Shown here piece after piece: positions 11,395 through 24,135 of a stretch of DNA of 64,000 nucleotides. The stretch is from Takakia lepidozioides. Taxonomy: Eukaryota > Streptophyta > Takakiopsida > Takakiales > Takakiaceae. Where the stretch lies: positions 62,848,756-62,912,755 of the forward strand of contig CM060731.1 in the NCBI GenBank assembly GCA_030704615.1, in the 5' to 3' direction. The position numbers were made by a program, and so were the translations under genes. The notes below the pieces were generated by a model. The model was not told the DNA's origin. It saw only the letters and a list, made by a program, of their open reading frames with translations, and did not search any database. How positions within the stretch are numbered: position 1 is the first letter of the stretch; the number at the start of each line of letters is the position of its first letter.

Positions 11395-14300
11395 GCCTGC
11401 TATGGAACAGGCAGGCAGAACCACCGCTTGAGGTCAGTCGCATCCTTCCACTGGGGGCTTCCTGGGCTGATTCCTCTGACCATGGCCCAGAAAGTAGCAA
11501 ACAATGGCTTGAAAGCACGGTATTTGTGCAAACTTCTTATGCTATTCAAGTGAAGGTAGCGAGACGGTTCCAAGATAACCAGACTCCAATGGTCACTGCA
11601 CAGGGGGGCAACAATAGCAGGTTAGTCCACATGTAGCAATGGAGCATGGCCTTCTTCAAAGGTACGGCAACAAGAAGGTAGAAATGCATACACATTGTAC
11701 TCACTTGCATAAAATTGGCACAATAAGGGCTTCAACACCCTCACTCCTGAAGAAGGGGAACCGTCTTTGCATCCAAATCCGCACAGAGTCGACTTGATTT
11801 GCCTGCTTTGCACAATGATCGCGAAGGCATATCCATGTGAAGCTATCTACAACACGAATTTTATTGCACACATGTTCAGGAAGAGAAAGTATTTTAACTA
11901 ACACCCAGAAGTCCATCAGACGGTCACTAATCCACCCCCTTGCAGAGAGCAAGTCATTTGCATCTTCTAGTCTAAGAGGAACTTGCGAAACCCGAGAGCC
12001 CTTCAAAAACCATATGTCATGTGTTTTTGCCACCACTGCACCACTGCCCCGCATGCAAAAAAGGCACATACCTCATTGCTATGAGAATCCGCCCACATAA
12101 TTATGCACATGCGGGCCACTTGCAAGCTGTGGATGGAAGGTATACCATATCATGCATGAAAAAGGGTGCACAGGCGTCGCAACTCACTACACGTTTTTGA
12201 GGCCTTCACGTATCCTGCACATCCAAGAGCCCAATATGTCAATGCATGTGCAACGTCGTGCATACACCATTTCCAATCTGGAGAGGAGAGACCGTTAACA
12301 TTAAAAAAAACCACAATGACACTGGATAACTGGACATGATTTTGTTGCGCTGCAATGCAAGTGCTGGTTGGGGCAACGCATCCTTTGCCTTGGCAGCAAC
12401 CATGGTATGGATGGGCTTGGGTTTGGCAAAGGTAGCAATGGTTACATTTTTATTCAATGCCCGGACGCTGCCATGTACATCACCATGAAATCGTGTAGTA
12501 GCCTCTGTACTGTGAGGTGTATCAGCACCATCAAACAAGATTTGGTAAGGTCGCATGGGCAAAGGCAGTGCGAGAACCATCGCATTGGGGGTGGGAGGCT
12601 CTGTCCCATGTTTAAGCACTGAGGTAGCTGGGGTAACGGAAGATCCAACAGTGCTTACTGCATGTACAATAGCACCCTCATGAGTGGGACATCGCATATT
12701 AAGGGGTGGTGGACTTTGGAACTCAGTTATGTCATAGAGGGTTTGTTTTGAAGTGAAAGAGGCCACAGGGGGAGGCGGTCGACACAATCCAGGAAATACC
12801 TGAGTGGCGCTTAGTTCCATTTCAAGTTGAGTCATGGGACCTGGTTGTGGGCACTGTATGTCGCCACAGTTTCTTCAGCAGGCAGGATCGTTTGGGCCTG
12901 AGGGAGGACAGGATCCGACAGCACATATTCTACCATGGCATTGTTGGCCTCATTAGAAGGTGTGGAATTGCATGCCATATTAGCGGCCAAAATGAGTGCC
13001 CCCATGTTCGTATTTGTACTCACGTGAACGAGTGCGCTTGACTGCGGTTCAAGGACATCCGCCTCCTTATGTCCACACTTGGCATTGCAGAAACGTGCCT
13101 CATCCCTTGCGAGCCTCTCAATGTGGACCTCATGGAGGATTTGTCGGGCAGCCTCAAGTTTGTCATGTAGGCTGGATTCCCCGTAGTCAAGACAGCCTGC
13201 ACACCAACATCGGCATTGTGAAAATGTGGCCGTGACAAGAAATGAAATGAGAACAACACCAGGGACATTGTTAAGAACCACCAGGAACTGAAATGTAGTA
13301 GCACGAACCGTGGTAAGGGCAATACACACCTGGTGGACAGGGAAGCCAGCCCATGTCGACATCCTCCCGATGCTTCAAATTTTTTGTTGAAGTCCTTCAA
13401 GGCTTTTTTCTTGCCCCCTGCACCATCAGTTGGTATACTCCCACACCACAATATTCTGAAGGCAATAGGATTCAGAACGGCGAGGTCACGCACAGCCCTG
13501 CATCGGACCTGGCGCATGAAACAATGCAGATCTTCAAAAAAGTGTTCGCAGTCCTCTTTCCGCACTCCCCGAAGGGCTGCAAGCACTTCACGCACCTGGG
13601 TTTGGGCTTCCTCGTATGGGGGTATGCCTCCGTACAGGAAGTATCCAATCTGCAGGAAATTCTCACCCGCATTTGTAATGGCACACTGGCCATCTTTTGT
13701 GTTGAGAAGATGATTTTGGAAAGTTAACAAGATGGAATTTCGGGGAATTGACATAGGTTTCATGTTGTGAACGTGAGACATCCAAACCAGACGGATTACC
13801 CTGCTGCAAAGCGGAATGTTTGGAGGTGGAGCGTGGTGGCGAACAGCCTCAAGAATGACCATCAACCTATCATATTCATCCTCAGAATGTGTGAACATAT
13901 CGGGGGGCAACTCAGGGATCTCACCTGCTGCAACAATTTGGTACAGAGGGGACTAACCCCCCTCCTGTTTCTCATCATATTGTTCTATATCCCATTTTGC
14001 CATGTTGTCGTCAACAAACTGCCTTCTACAAGCCTCCAACTCAGACTGGGCTGCAATTCCTTTCATTTCGAAATCCAGCAATGCCATGGCATACTCAGGG
14101 TTGCACACGTCAGTGACGTCACGTCACGTCAGTTTTGCCGAAAATTCAGTAAAACATGAGTTAGGTAAAAAATATGCCACGTAGGTGGACACGTTGTATT
14201 CCAAGCGACACCTTGGCAAGTGAATGAATTGTTTAATAAATTACTCCATCCGCCAATATTTGAGGTCATTTTTAAATCATTATTGTTAAATTGGTGCGAC

Positions 14301-14613
14301 CTCCAAATGGTGGTGGTCGCAGAATTTATCTTATTTTTTAATAGTTGCGATCACCAGCAGAGGGGTTGTCGCAGCATTTTTGTTTTAAAAAAAATAGATG
14401 CGACCACCAGCAGGGGTGGTTGCATTTTTTTCTTTTCTTAAACAGTTGTGACCACCGCTACTGGATGCGACCACCATCAGGGGGGTGGTCGCAACATTTT
14501 TCTATTTTTTAATATCTGCGATCACCAGCATGGAGTGGTCGCAGCATTTTTCTGTTTTTTTAATAGGTGCGACCACCAGCAGGGGGTGGTCGCAACAATT
14601 TGCTGTTGTTTTG

Positions 14614-14644
<31 letters not shown>

Positions 14645-16566
14645 TTTTTTCCCCTTAAAATAATCTCTGTGACCACGAGCATGGGGTGGTTGCACCATTT
14701 TTCTTTTTTTTTAATAGGTGCGACCACCAGCAGGGGGGTGGTCGCAGCAATTTTTTGTTTTTTAATATCTGCAACCACCAGCATGAGGGTGGTCGCATCA
14801 GTTTAAAAAAAAAAATAACATGCGACTTCCTCGCACCCAATTTAAAAAAAAGAAAAAATATGCGACCACCCTCTGCTTGTGGTCACACCTATTAAAAAAA
14901 AAGAAAATGCTGTGACCACCACCTGCTGGTGGTCGCACCCATTTAAAAAATAAATAAAAATGTGCGACCACCCCCTTCTGGTGGTCGCACCTATTTTTTT
15001 TTTTTTAAATTGTCCGACCAACCGTTGCTGATGGTCGCATGATTGACAATATAAATCATAATATATGAATTTTACAGATAAATAATGAAGTCCACGTAAT
15101 GAGGCCACATCGGTTGCCACGTCGGTTCTCATGATAAATAGTCAATAGTAAAATAAAAAAAATAAACATATTTATGTGCAATAACGTCCGTTTAGGACGT
15201 GACGTGACGCACGTCCGTCGTTGACATCGGACGTGACGCTGACGCGTCAATGCCACGTCACGCCGGAATTTGCAACTAAGGGCATACTTGTGATGTGCCA
15301 TCACCAGTTGGCATTCCGCCAACTGAGCGGGATGGTCATGAGTTACTCTAGGACGTATGGCAAATAGCTCCACCACATTTTCCACAGCTGTCTTCTCCTC
15401 TAGAGGTGCATCAAACTGCTCCCCCGCCATTGCAGAGTCATGGAGCTGGTCAGTAATAGAGGAAGAGTAACCAAAAACCCTAAACTTGAAAGACAACTTC
15501 AAACAAAATGCAAAGACACGCATCATCAAAGAAGGAGTTGTGACCATGAAGGTGCAGGGCAAGAAGAATGTGTGTTACCCGTCGTTTAAGCCACCATTGA
15601 CCAAAATCGTTGCCCATCATTTGGTCCTCGAACTCAAATTTCCCAATAAGAGCCACAAGACGATTGAGAAAAAGGCTCGTCCAGAGATGGAAATCCGTCG
15701 GGCAACAAGTCGAACTTCATCAGATAGGTCAGTCCTGGGCATGAAACAGGTGCGGGTATGGGAGGCACAACAATATCCGAGATCAGTAGCAATGACGCCT
15801 TGACAAAGCCTTCCCTTGCCTCTTCTCTACTTAGCGGTGCAAGGGTTGTGGACTTCAGAATGTGCACTGGAGGTCTGCCATCTTGTCTACCTGAAGATGC
15901 AACTCCAACGTGCACTTCGGGTTGAAGACTTTGCTGCGGTACGATAGGAGGTTGTACAAACGTAGAGTTTACAATGTGCTCAAATGGAAGACTTTCCTGT
16001 GATGGCAGAGGTGCGTCCAATGAGTCTTTTCGAATGCGCTGAGGTCTAACAGTCTGCTGTGGCAACGCAGGTGGTGCGTCCAACATCTAGAAATCGTCAT
16101 CGTCATCATCATCGTCAAGGTCCACTCCCGGCTCCTTCTGAAGACTCATGTGCTTCCTGCGCTTAGGTTCTCGTGTAGTCTCTTCTACCGTCGTCTCCTC
16201 GCGTTCTACCCTCGTCTTCATCAACTTGCAGGAAAGAGGCTTCATCCCGTGCTTACTAAGAACAGCCTCCATGATGTGCCTCTGCCCCTTTTCAAAAACA
16301 GGGTACATTTTCAGTTTAGGCCCACCCTTTCCCACAGCAACATCACAGCCATTTATCCTGTGAATGTTAAGTTTCTTCTTATCTTTATATTGCTTAAGAC
16401 AGTGGATACACTTGAATGGCTTCCTATTATCATCACCGGGCTGCTCAATCCTTGCCTCTGAGTGAGCCTCACATATGAGATTTTCCCACTCATCAGAGTC
16501 GTACGTTTCATTGTATGTCCGACGCGCTTCGTGCTTGGAGGATTGTTTCACCATATCGGCGCCCAC
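11395..16566 (-). pseudogene. Zinc finger-Ulp1 (C48 protease) gene of a MULE, copy 1, disrupted
   Basis: Order on minus: ATG at 16566; C2HC finger C-x2-C-x12-H-x4-C (FKCIHCLKQYKDKKKLNIHR); acidic run of eight Asp; TAG at 16087-16089 with the frame resuming at once. Next comes an exon cut in two by the MITE at 14096-15280, then an exon ending in AFRILWCGSIPTDG (about 13450). An intron of about 180 bp from near 13330 is followed by exons to about 12.3 kb. Last is a Ulp1 domain: 12069-11705 has WISDRLMDFWVLV and VRIWMQRRFPFF, and 11595 to about 11395 has DHWSLVILEPSRYLHLNSIR. The splice from 11705 to 11595 is clean (GTGAGT/GCAG). The HWS His is present, the usual Asp is Asn in LNS, and I find no exon with the catalytic Cys. 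C48 enzymes cleave SUMO/ubiquitin-like tags; the role here is unknown. The MITE and TAG indicate a dead copy. Confidence 0.75.
14096..15280. mobile_element. hAT-like MITE made of palindromic GCGACCACC units
   Basis: The flanks carry the 8-bp duplication GGCATACT (14088-14095 and 15281-15288). Ends are inverted and imperfect: left starts CAGGGTTGCA, right (reverse complement) CTTAGTTGCA. An 8-bp duplication with a CAGGG-type end fits the hAT superfamily. Inside, about fourteen units of roughly 50 bp each contain an imperfect palindrome, TGCGACCACC-spacer-GGTGGTCGCA. Units are separated by T runs in the left part and A runs in the right part, so the element is symmetric at large scale too. ACGTCAC motifs cluster near both ends. 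Removing it restores a continuous exon of the Ulp1-type gene, which confirms insertion. Confidence 0.8.
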
Positions 16567-17400
16567 TCCAAATCCACTACCCTCCTCCTGAAGAATCCTC
16601 TAGCAGAGCAAAGGTTGTTGGAATGTGAAAGCAAGAACTCAAACTAAAACATGAAGCATGCAAATGGACTGCAACAGACAGAAATGGCAAGCAAGAGGAA
16701 GAAAATAGCTGCAAATCTCACGAATGACTTCCAAATTCTCCAAAAAGAAACCCTGTACTCAAGTCAAATGAGTAATCGCTTCACCACCACAACTCAGTCA
16801 ACAGTTTATAACAACCGCGATGCATACTCCTCAAGGAAGTGCTTATAACACTGCTTCCGCCGGGATCATACATTTCGGGCCATGCAAACGCCAGGAAGCT
16901 TGGAAAACCTGTCCTGTGGCTGCCATGAATTAAATCAATCAAGCATCGACGTGAGGAGTGACAGCTGAAGGGCCGCATTCGAATCGACAGGTCCTCCATG
17001 TGCGTGCGAACTGGACGCGAAAAGCACGAAAGCATGATCATCGCGATCTCCCTACGGCCATATATGAGTATGTGTCACATCCTGTCATGTCAAGCCGTCC
17101 ATCATCATGGGTGATTGCAGCACATGGATCATGTTGCATTCCATCCATCTTTCGTCATGCGATGTGTCCCGCGCGCGATGTTGGGTTGTGGTGACAGGTG
17201 TCATGTGGTGTGGTGACGGCCGGCGGGCGGGGGGGGGGCGGGCGTGAGGGGTGGGCTAGCGCGGGGGGGAGGGGCCCCCGGGGCAGAGCGACCGCGAGCC
17301 ACGCAGGAGCCGGCGAAGGGGGTGTGGCTGGGGTGGCGGGGGGTGCCACGCAGGCAGGACTGAAGGGGTCGCATTAAACTCCCGGGCCTTTTCTAATGTG
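16567..17400. other. Upstream region of the first zinc finger-Ulp1 gene, with a GC island
   Basis: No ORF of note. At 17215-17345 base composition switches to long G runs, then falls to AT-rich sequence after about 17390. The 12.4-kb element has a similar GC-rich block in its terminal repeats, so this may be the outer end of the first element. Its other end would be left of the window, so this is not testable here. Confidence 0.35.
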
Positions 17401-17939
17401 CGCCGTAGTGTATTGACCTGGGTATTGGAATTGTCAATACCAGGCGGTTCGGTTATTAACCCTAGTATTACAACAGCCAATACTATTCGGGCCGGTTATT
17501 TAATACCCTAGTTGATACCCGGCCATGCAGAAATAATTATGCATATGGTCAATTAATTGATTATTCTGATTTTTTTGAATTATTAAATTTCCTGAAACAC
17601 ATACCAAACTCCTATATCTGGTTAGGCAATAATTAATTCAAATTCAAAGTGCCTAATGCATCTTGGGAAATTTTTAAATTTTGGCCTAATTGTTTGGAAC
17701 CTATGGGACAAACTTAAGTGGCTATTTCTTCGAAATTTGAGCACAAATTTTCAAACCTTTCTAATGTTGTTCGTAATAAGAGGAAATTTTCATTGAACAA
17801 AAATCAATACACACATATACGGGCGGATCTACCTACGAAAGCTCCATGTAATTTCGAAAGGCCCTACATAGACTCGACAATGTCCTCATATTATACTGAT
17901 CCTCATCAGTAGTCCTCATGATCTTTCCATCTACCTCGT

Positions 17940-18085
17940 CCATCAGATCAGAGATCTTGACCCGGAAGGGCTATTGCCTTCTGTCGGGAAGGTGGACACC
18001 TTTGTGACACCAATCGGTGGATTGAACCCACAACTATTGCAGAGGTGGTATGTGCCCATTACCACTGGGCTAGAGCTTGGTTGTC
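17940..18085 (-). repeat. tRNA-derived SINE head
   Basis: On minus, an A box TAGCCCAGTGG (18072-18062) is followed by a B box GTGGGTTCAATCC (18031-18019), with spacing as in tRNA-type polymerase III promoters. The rest does not fold as a full tRNA, so a tRNA-derived SINE is more likely than a tRNA gene. The 3' end is not clear. Confidence 0.6.
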
Positions 18086-18530
18086 CACATCTACAGACAT
18101 AGACAAAGTTTCCTCCACACTAAGGTCAAGATAGACTAGGGCTTCGCGTTGCTCCGCACAACTAGCGACGGTTTATGAGAACTATGTTCAAGTTTCACAA
18201 AAAGGTGTGGGTCATCCTTGTGGTCTTACCATCAACCCATGGGCCACTGGGTATTGTGAAAAGGTTGAAAGGGATTGATTTAGTAAACAGTCGCACGCAA
18301 TGAATTGTTAATTTTGTTGATGGGATCTATTCAAGTCTTGTGAAAAGATGGACCGCGTTGTGTTCTAATACATGAAGCAATTCTGGATTATGAATTTTGC
18401 TTAGGAAACATTTTTCGGTCGTTTATGCAATCTCTCAAATGGGTTCTCATGGTAGGTAACATTTATTGGCCCTGCCCGACAGGGTAGCAACTACGCATCA
18501 AGTTGGCAAAGTGACCTTAACCATATATCA

Positions 18531-18652
18531 TGGGTTGTTCCCATGAGACTTAATGGGAACACAAAAGTTTTTAATCCCCAGTTGGGCACATTGGGTTGTT
18601 CCCATGAGACTTGATGGGAACATGAAAGTTTTTAGTTCCCAGTTGGACACAT
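18531..18652. repeat. Two-copy tandem duplication, 61-bp unit
   Basis: TGGGTTGTTCCCATGAGACT begins each unit (18531 and 18592), and the units differ at a few positions. Each unit also contains the inverted pair TTCCCAT/ATGGGAA. Confidence 0.85.
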
Positions 18653-18720
18653 GTTACACTTCATATGATCAATAAAACAATGGCAGGGCCTCCGTGTACC
18701 TCACGCGTTGTTTCATTTGT

Positions 18721-19361
18721 ATCTTAACCCTTAAGTTCCCAAGCCGTTTTTTGACTTTTTACCAATTTTGGGTACCCAGCTGCAGTAAATTGCCCCTAGA
18801 AACCTACCGAAAATCATCCAGAGATTCCAACCTTACAGCAATGGGCCCAGCTCATCTATGCATGACATACCAAAAAAGGAGCCAAGTCCACCCTGTAAAT
18901 TGTGAGATTATAGCGTTGGCCCGGACCTCAAATATCAGGTCCCAGAGAAAGAAATTGGTTTGACCAAATCAAAACCTAGCTTTATCCAATTTTGCTTGCC
19001 CCTGTGTGTATGTAATGCTCACACACCACAACGTGAAATATTTTTTCCAAAATTGCTAATTTTCTGCCAAAAATGGCCTTTGGAGTGCAATCTGTTTTGG
19101 GCTTGTTTACCTGCCACGTCAGCTGTCAACAAGCCCTTTTCAGGCCAAAAAACGTAAATGAGAGATCTAAGATATTTTTTTGTAGGTTGTAGCTTTTGTT
19201 TTTTCTTAACTTTGTTTTCTACATCATACTTGAGACACATCCCTTGTCATTAAAGCTTCAGGAGTGGGCCCCATCAGATTAGATCTGCAAAAATTAGGTC
19301 GAACTGCAAATTCAAAGTGACCCGATTCAGGTCGCTTGGGAACTTAAGGGTTAAGGATTGA
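18721..19361. mobile_element. Mutator-type MITE with perfect 9-bp target duplication
   Basis: The direct repeat TTCATTTGT flanks it exactly (18712-18720 and 19362-19370). Ends are inverted: TTAACCCTTAAGTTCCCAAG near the left end, with its exact reverse complement near the right end. There is no coding capacity in 641 bp. A 9-bp duplication is the Mutator signature. A perfect duplication suggests a fairly recent insertion. Confidence 0.85.
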
Positions 19362-19370
19362 TTCATTTGT

Positions 19371-21289
19371 TGCGAATTTTCAAGTTTATACTTTTCTTTT
19401 CATTTGGAATCTAGTTCATTTGGATTGAAAATATTTTGTATTTGTTGTTGGTTTATATCTTTTCAGTCCTTCAGCATTTAGTGTTTCTTTATTTGAAGTA
19501 TATTTTGCCCACCTCTTGGCATTAGCAGTTTGTTTCTTCATATTCATTTGAAGATTAAATTGATAATGATTGCATAGGTCTAGTTCTACACAAATTCTTG
19601 ATAGAAACAATAGTTTCGATTAAAGAAAATGATGGTCTTGATAAAAATGATGGTCTTGATATTGATATTTGCTTATTTTCAAGTCTGTTCTTAGTATGTC
19701 CTCTTTCTCTCTCTTCACAAGCATACAAGTTTGTTTGTTCAATGGGAACTATGGGCATTAGTCCCGCAGTGTAATGCAATCAAATTCTATGATTTGACGG
19801 TGGAACAGAGATGTACTTCTTCTGACCCATCTCTTTCCACTGCACTATGAAGGATATCCCCGATGCATGTAGAAGACAGTCGAATCACATAAACCAAACA
19901 GCAACTCAAGGCAACTGAGGAGAGAGGGAGAGAGAGTCTCTAATTGGAAGTGTCATGCCTGTTCCAAGATAGTGGATGTGGCTCCATTCCCCCACGACCC
20001 AGTGGTTAATTTGTGTCATGGGATCACGACAGAGCTGTTCAAGATGTTGAGAAGCACTTTGTTGATGCCATGGGAGGTAGGCGTCCTCGGTATGAGATCA
20101 GGGTTTTGGGGAGAGTAAAAACATGGAGGTTGACGGGGACCGGGATTCGAATGGGATGGTGGGAGACGACGATTTCGTAGGCATACTTCTTCAGACGAGG
20201 GGAAGACATTTGGATTCCAGTGGAGGCAAAACACAGATTCGATTGGTATTGCAGGGAGCAGACTTCCCAGTAGCCAAGGACAGCAACGAGGCTTGTATGA
20301 TGAGGAGGAGCATGGGCACCAATTTGATGAATTTTGGCAGAATGCAGTTGTCCGGTGGTCTCCTGTATGAGAAAGTGGTCTGTAAGGTACTGGAGGAATT
20401 GAATGCAGAGAGTTTGTTAGCACTAGTCCAGCTGTAAAACCAGAGGGCCCATGATTTGGTTAGCCCAAGCCCAAGCAGGCCTGGACTCTGCCAGTTCTCC
20501 TTAATATACAAATTTTCCTTGTGTTTCTGGTTGTGGCAATTGTTCACATTTGGGTGTCTGGAATGCACGGTCCTTGTAAACCTTTGCCAGTATTAAGATC
20601 GTTGCTTCCCAACTCTTCCTTGACAACAAATGCTGTCACACTGTCTAGCTGCCAGATTCTGTGAGAAACCTGAAGTAGTCCCAGTGCCCTACTTACTTCA
20701 GTAAGATTTTCACCAAGAGAGACTCTCCTGATTTCCAAGGATGTCCAATCACACATCATTGCAAGATGTCAAGCATTCAACATTTATTTGTGTCCAAATC
20801 ACATATAACTAGCACTGCAAAATGCTTAGCTTGTCCCATTGTTCTCGGCCTCTTGGAATTACAGACAAAAGGTTTATAGGGAGTCAACATGAGGTTCAAA
20901 TAACTTGCAGCTGTGCAGCACAAACAATATTGGACAGCTGCACAAGTTGACCCGCACGTTGTCTTCATAATTTTACTCCCATGGCTCAGATGTTGCTGAA
21001 TGTGTGTACTCCAAACACAAGGATATCTGCCACTCTCGCATAACCTTTTTCCTGGCATTCCTAGATTCTCATATGGTGTATGCAGAAAATTCCTTGCATA
21101 CAAAAGAAACTCTCTCAAACGTTAGGTCTGGCATGGGTCAGCTGACAACACATGCAGGCCTTGAATTACCGCTCTAGTGGTCTCGTCTGATTTCTTGGGC
21201 GTTTTAGAGGTAAATTTTTTTGTAAGGAGCACGTGACTAGCTAAACCTCGCGGACTTTTCCAGTTTTCTGGTTTATTGGTCTTCAACTT
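19371..21289. other. No gene recognised
   Basis: AT-rich to about 19.8 kb, then mixed. A + frame at 20123-20437 (104 codons, MEVDGDRDSNGMVGDDDFVG) is open but has no domain and no clear splice partners. Confidence 0.3.
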
Positions 21290-21625
21290 TACAGCTGTTC
21301 TGCATAGATGTTCGATAGAAGCACATAAGCTGCAGAGTATTGTGGATCTATCTTGAGAATGCTTTTTGCTGCACGTTCTGCTGCCTCCACATAGCCATGA
21401 ACTCTGCAGCCACCAAGTAAGGCCCTCCACACCCCAACATCTGGTTGGATTGGCATTTTAGTGATGAGGTCCTCTACCTCATCTACTCGCCCTGCACGGC
21501 CAAAAAGGCCTACCATGCAGCCAAAATGCTCGACTGTAGGCGTGAGGCCATGAGCTTCAGTCATGGAATCAAAGTAGTGATGGCCTTCATCCACAAGGCT
21601 TATCCTACAAGAGCTACTTTCAGCA
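21290..21625 (-). pseudogene. PPR protein fragment (last S/L motifs and start of E domain)
   Basis: The minus frame reads LVDEGHHYFDSMTEAHGLTP, VEHFGCMVGLFGRAGRVDEV, MPIQPDVGVWRALLGGCRVH and then YVLLSNIYAE. This is the standard end of PLS motifs running into the E domain of plant RNA-editing PPR proteins. It stops there, with no DYW domain after it and no PPR motifs before it, so it is an isolated fragment. Confidence 0.75.
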
Positions 21626-21693
21626 GTTATGAGACCCTCCCAATTATGAAACTTCCCCATGATGCAGATCCCTCTACTTCCCATTAAAGGCAT

Positions 21694-24135
21694 GGGTCAA
21701 GCTACTACATATAACCTTTATAGTCCTAATAGCGATCAAATGAGCACATGTAAATGGAAGTACGTCATTCTCACAGCGAAAAAACCCAGCCTAGGTGAGA
21801 TATGGTAAGAGCATCCACATCTCCTCAACACGTGTGACAAGGAGGCAGGTAATGTGAGTAGTTCATTCCATGCTAAAATGAACCGCGCTAGAGTAGCAAG
21901 AAAGTAGAAGAACATGGAAGGGGAAGAAAAAAATGAAGAAGAAACCGCCTAACTTCATCTTTATGGAAACTGCTGTTCTCTAGTTAGTGCCTCCATTAAC
22001 GTGTTTGAACTAATTGCAGATGAGGCTAAACTTTCATTTAGGTTATTAGGTTGCGGTTAAAAAATGGCACTCACACCAGTGCCTCGAAACAGACCTTGCT
22101 TTCCTGCTATTTGCATGACTGAGTGGGCCCCAGTCCCCACCATTAAAAGGGTGCAAATTGTCTCCAATGGGCCCACTGCTGTTCATGAGACCACACCTGT
22201 AAAGGCTGTAACTTGACAATCTTTTTAACGATGCATACCTAGTTTGCACTTCACCAATCCAGGTCCAAACCTTGCTGGGTTTTGCTCTTGATGTGCACCT
22301 CCTCCTCCTTTGGAAGGCCCAGTGCCTCCCTGAGAGAAATATGCCACTTCTTCAACAAGCATCTAAAGTGACAAACTGGCAACTCCATTCACGAAGATTA
22401 AAGCATCATGTCTACCATTATTCCACACAAGTGTGATCTCTTGTGCGGCACCCTGAACTTGAATGTCAGACACTGCATCTACAACCCTGCCTCTTCCACC
22501 AGGGTGCATGCCAGGACAAGTTGAACAACCATACAACCAAAAATACACTGACTGCCACAGCTCTTGAGAGAAACTTTCAAAACTAAGAAGAAGTCAGTTT
22601 CATTGATCTTCAAGCAATCATTACTCACACATTGCAAATCTTAAGAGGAGGGGACAAAAAAGAAACATGCCCTAGTTTGTAATAGTCAGTTCTGGAATAT
22701 TAAGGGAAGTCAGGGCTGATGGGATTTTTCCCTGTTGGAATTATCAAACAAACCACTGACCTGAATTGTATCAGATTTTCGAAACAAATTGTGAAGCAGG
22801 GACAGAATCGGCAGAGGCCAGCTTGCCTTCCGCCAAGTCCCCATGCTAGGGTCTGAGACCATCCACATAAGAGCCAGCAGAGCAGCCACTCTCTCCACAC
22901 GCCAACATCTGTCTCTGTTGCAGCCCTCTGGTTTCTGTCTTCAACTTTTGTAAAGATAAATGTTCTGAAGCTGAATGAGTTAACATTGGACACCCTCACA
23001 ATATGTATGGGTGTCTTGCGGAATCTTAAATAGAGGGACATGCTTCTGTCAAGCATCAGAAAGGTTTGATATATGCGTGCACAGTGTTGCGCGTTGTGAC
23101 AACTTTGGCCACATTGACGACGATGACGAGGCTGACGACGACGACGTGGATACGATGACGTGGCACTATGGCACCCTCTGCTAAACTAGTCTCCGACCTT
23201 ACAGTCGTCGCTAGAATATCGAGTACATCCTTAGGGACTTTGGGATTTCCTTCCACCAAATCATCATTCACTGCAAACAAGTTGGCTGCAAAACCTGCTC
23301 GCATAGCCAGTCCTTGAAAATTGTGCTCAAAAACCCGTAAAATCCCACATTGTTTCCACCCAAAGACAATCATCAGTATGCTCGGAAATTACTCTGGGAG
23401 GATACAACGTCTGTTTCTATGTGCGTGGATTTCAAAGCTTCATCATTGTGAATGGTAACAGATCTGAATTTTCTCTCTCTCTAGTTGCTTTTGACACGGA
23501 ATTAGTGATCCCACCTTTGAGGGTAGAGAGAATGCACTCAGAAGACATTGAAATCCGATCCTCATCACCGCAACCTGTCAAGCTTCGGGAGGCTTCATTT
23601 CCACGAGGAGAAGGAGAGAAGAGATGAGCGAGGAGGAGGAGGAGGTACAACGGGGAGGTTTGGAAATTTCCTCCTCTAGCGGGCTAAATTTAATACGTGG
23701 GGGGGGGTTACGTGTTAAAAGGCAGGACAAATAGGCGAGATAGTTTGGTCGGATTCTGGGAAGTATTTGGATTGCCAAAGAGAGTATAGTAAAAGGCTTG
23801 ATGGATGCCATGTAGTTTCCAGTATTGGTGTTTGCCCAAATTTTTATGGGATTTTGTACACCCAGCATGGTTGGAGGAGAATGGGTAGAAGAGAGCTGAA
23901 TTGGAAAACTCTCCCTTCGATGTTAGAGCAACCTCGTCATCCGGTAAGCGCGATTCTGAGATTTGAAAGGAGTAAGCTTGGATTATTCTGCTGAATCTGG
24001 GGAATCTCATCTTGGTTTCGTCAATTCTATGTGGTGAGGTGTTGGAAGGGGTAAGGAGTCAAATGGCGGGACTCATCGATCCATCGGCCAGGTGACATCT
24101 TTGAGCAAGAGGGTTTAGAGAAGAGGCAACCGAAT
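21694..24135. other. Unresolved stretch upstream of the AnPRT-like gene
   Basis: Two minus-strand frames have protein-like composition but no family I know: 22548-22363 (GRGRVVDAVSDIQVQGAAQE) and 23373-23056 (LFAVNDDLVEGNPKVPKDVL). The second runs into a GACGAC simple repeat. The 24.0-24.13 kb part is probably the 5' leader of the next gene. Confidence 0.3.

Noticed and set aside
14290-15050. Regular 50-bp repeats, CRISPR-like in spacing
   Set aside because: Units are palindromes inside a transposon with 8-bp flanking duplications in a plant genome. Spacers are A/T runs, not unique sequences.
1-17400. Endogenous giant-virus insertion
   Set aside because: The recognisable genes are MULE transposase, zinc finger-Ulp1 and PPR debris with introns. 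No viral hallmark gene is visible.
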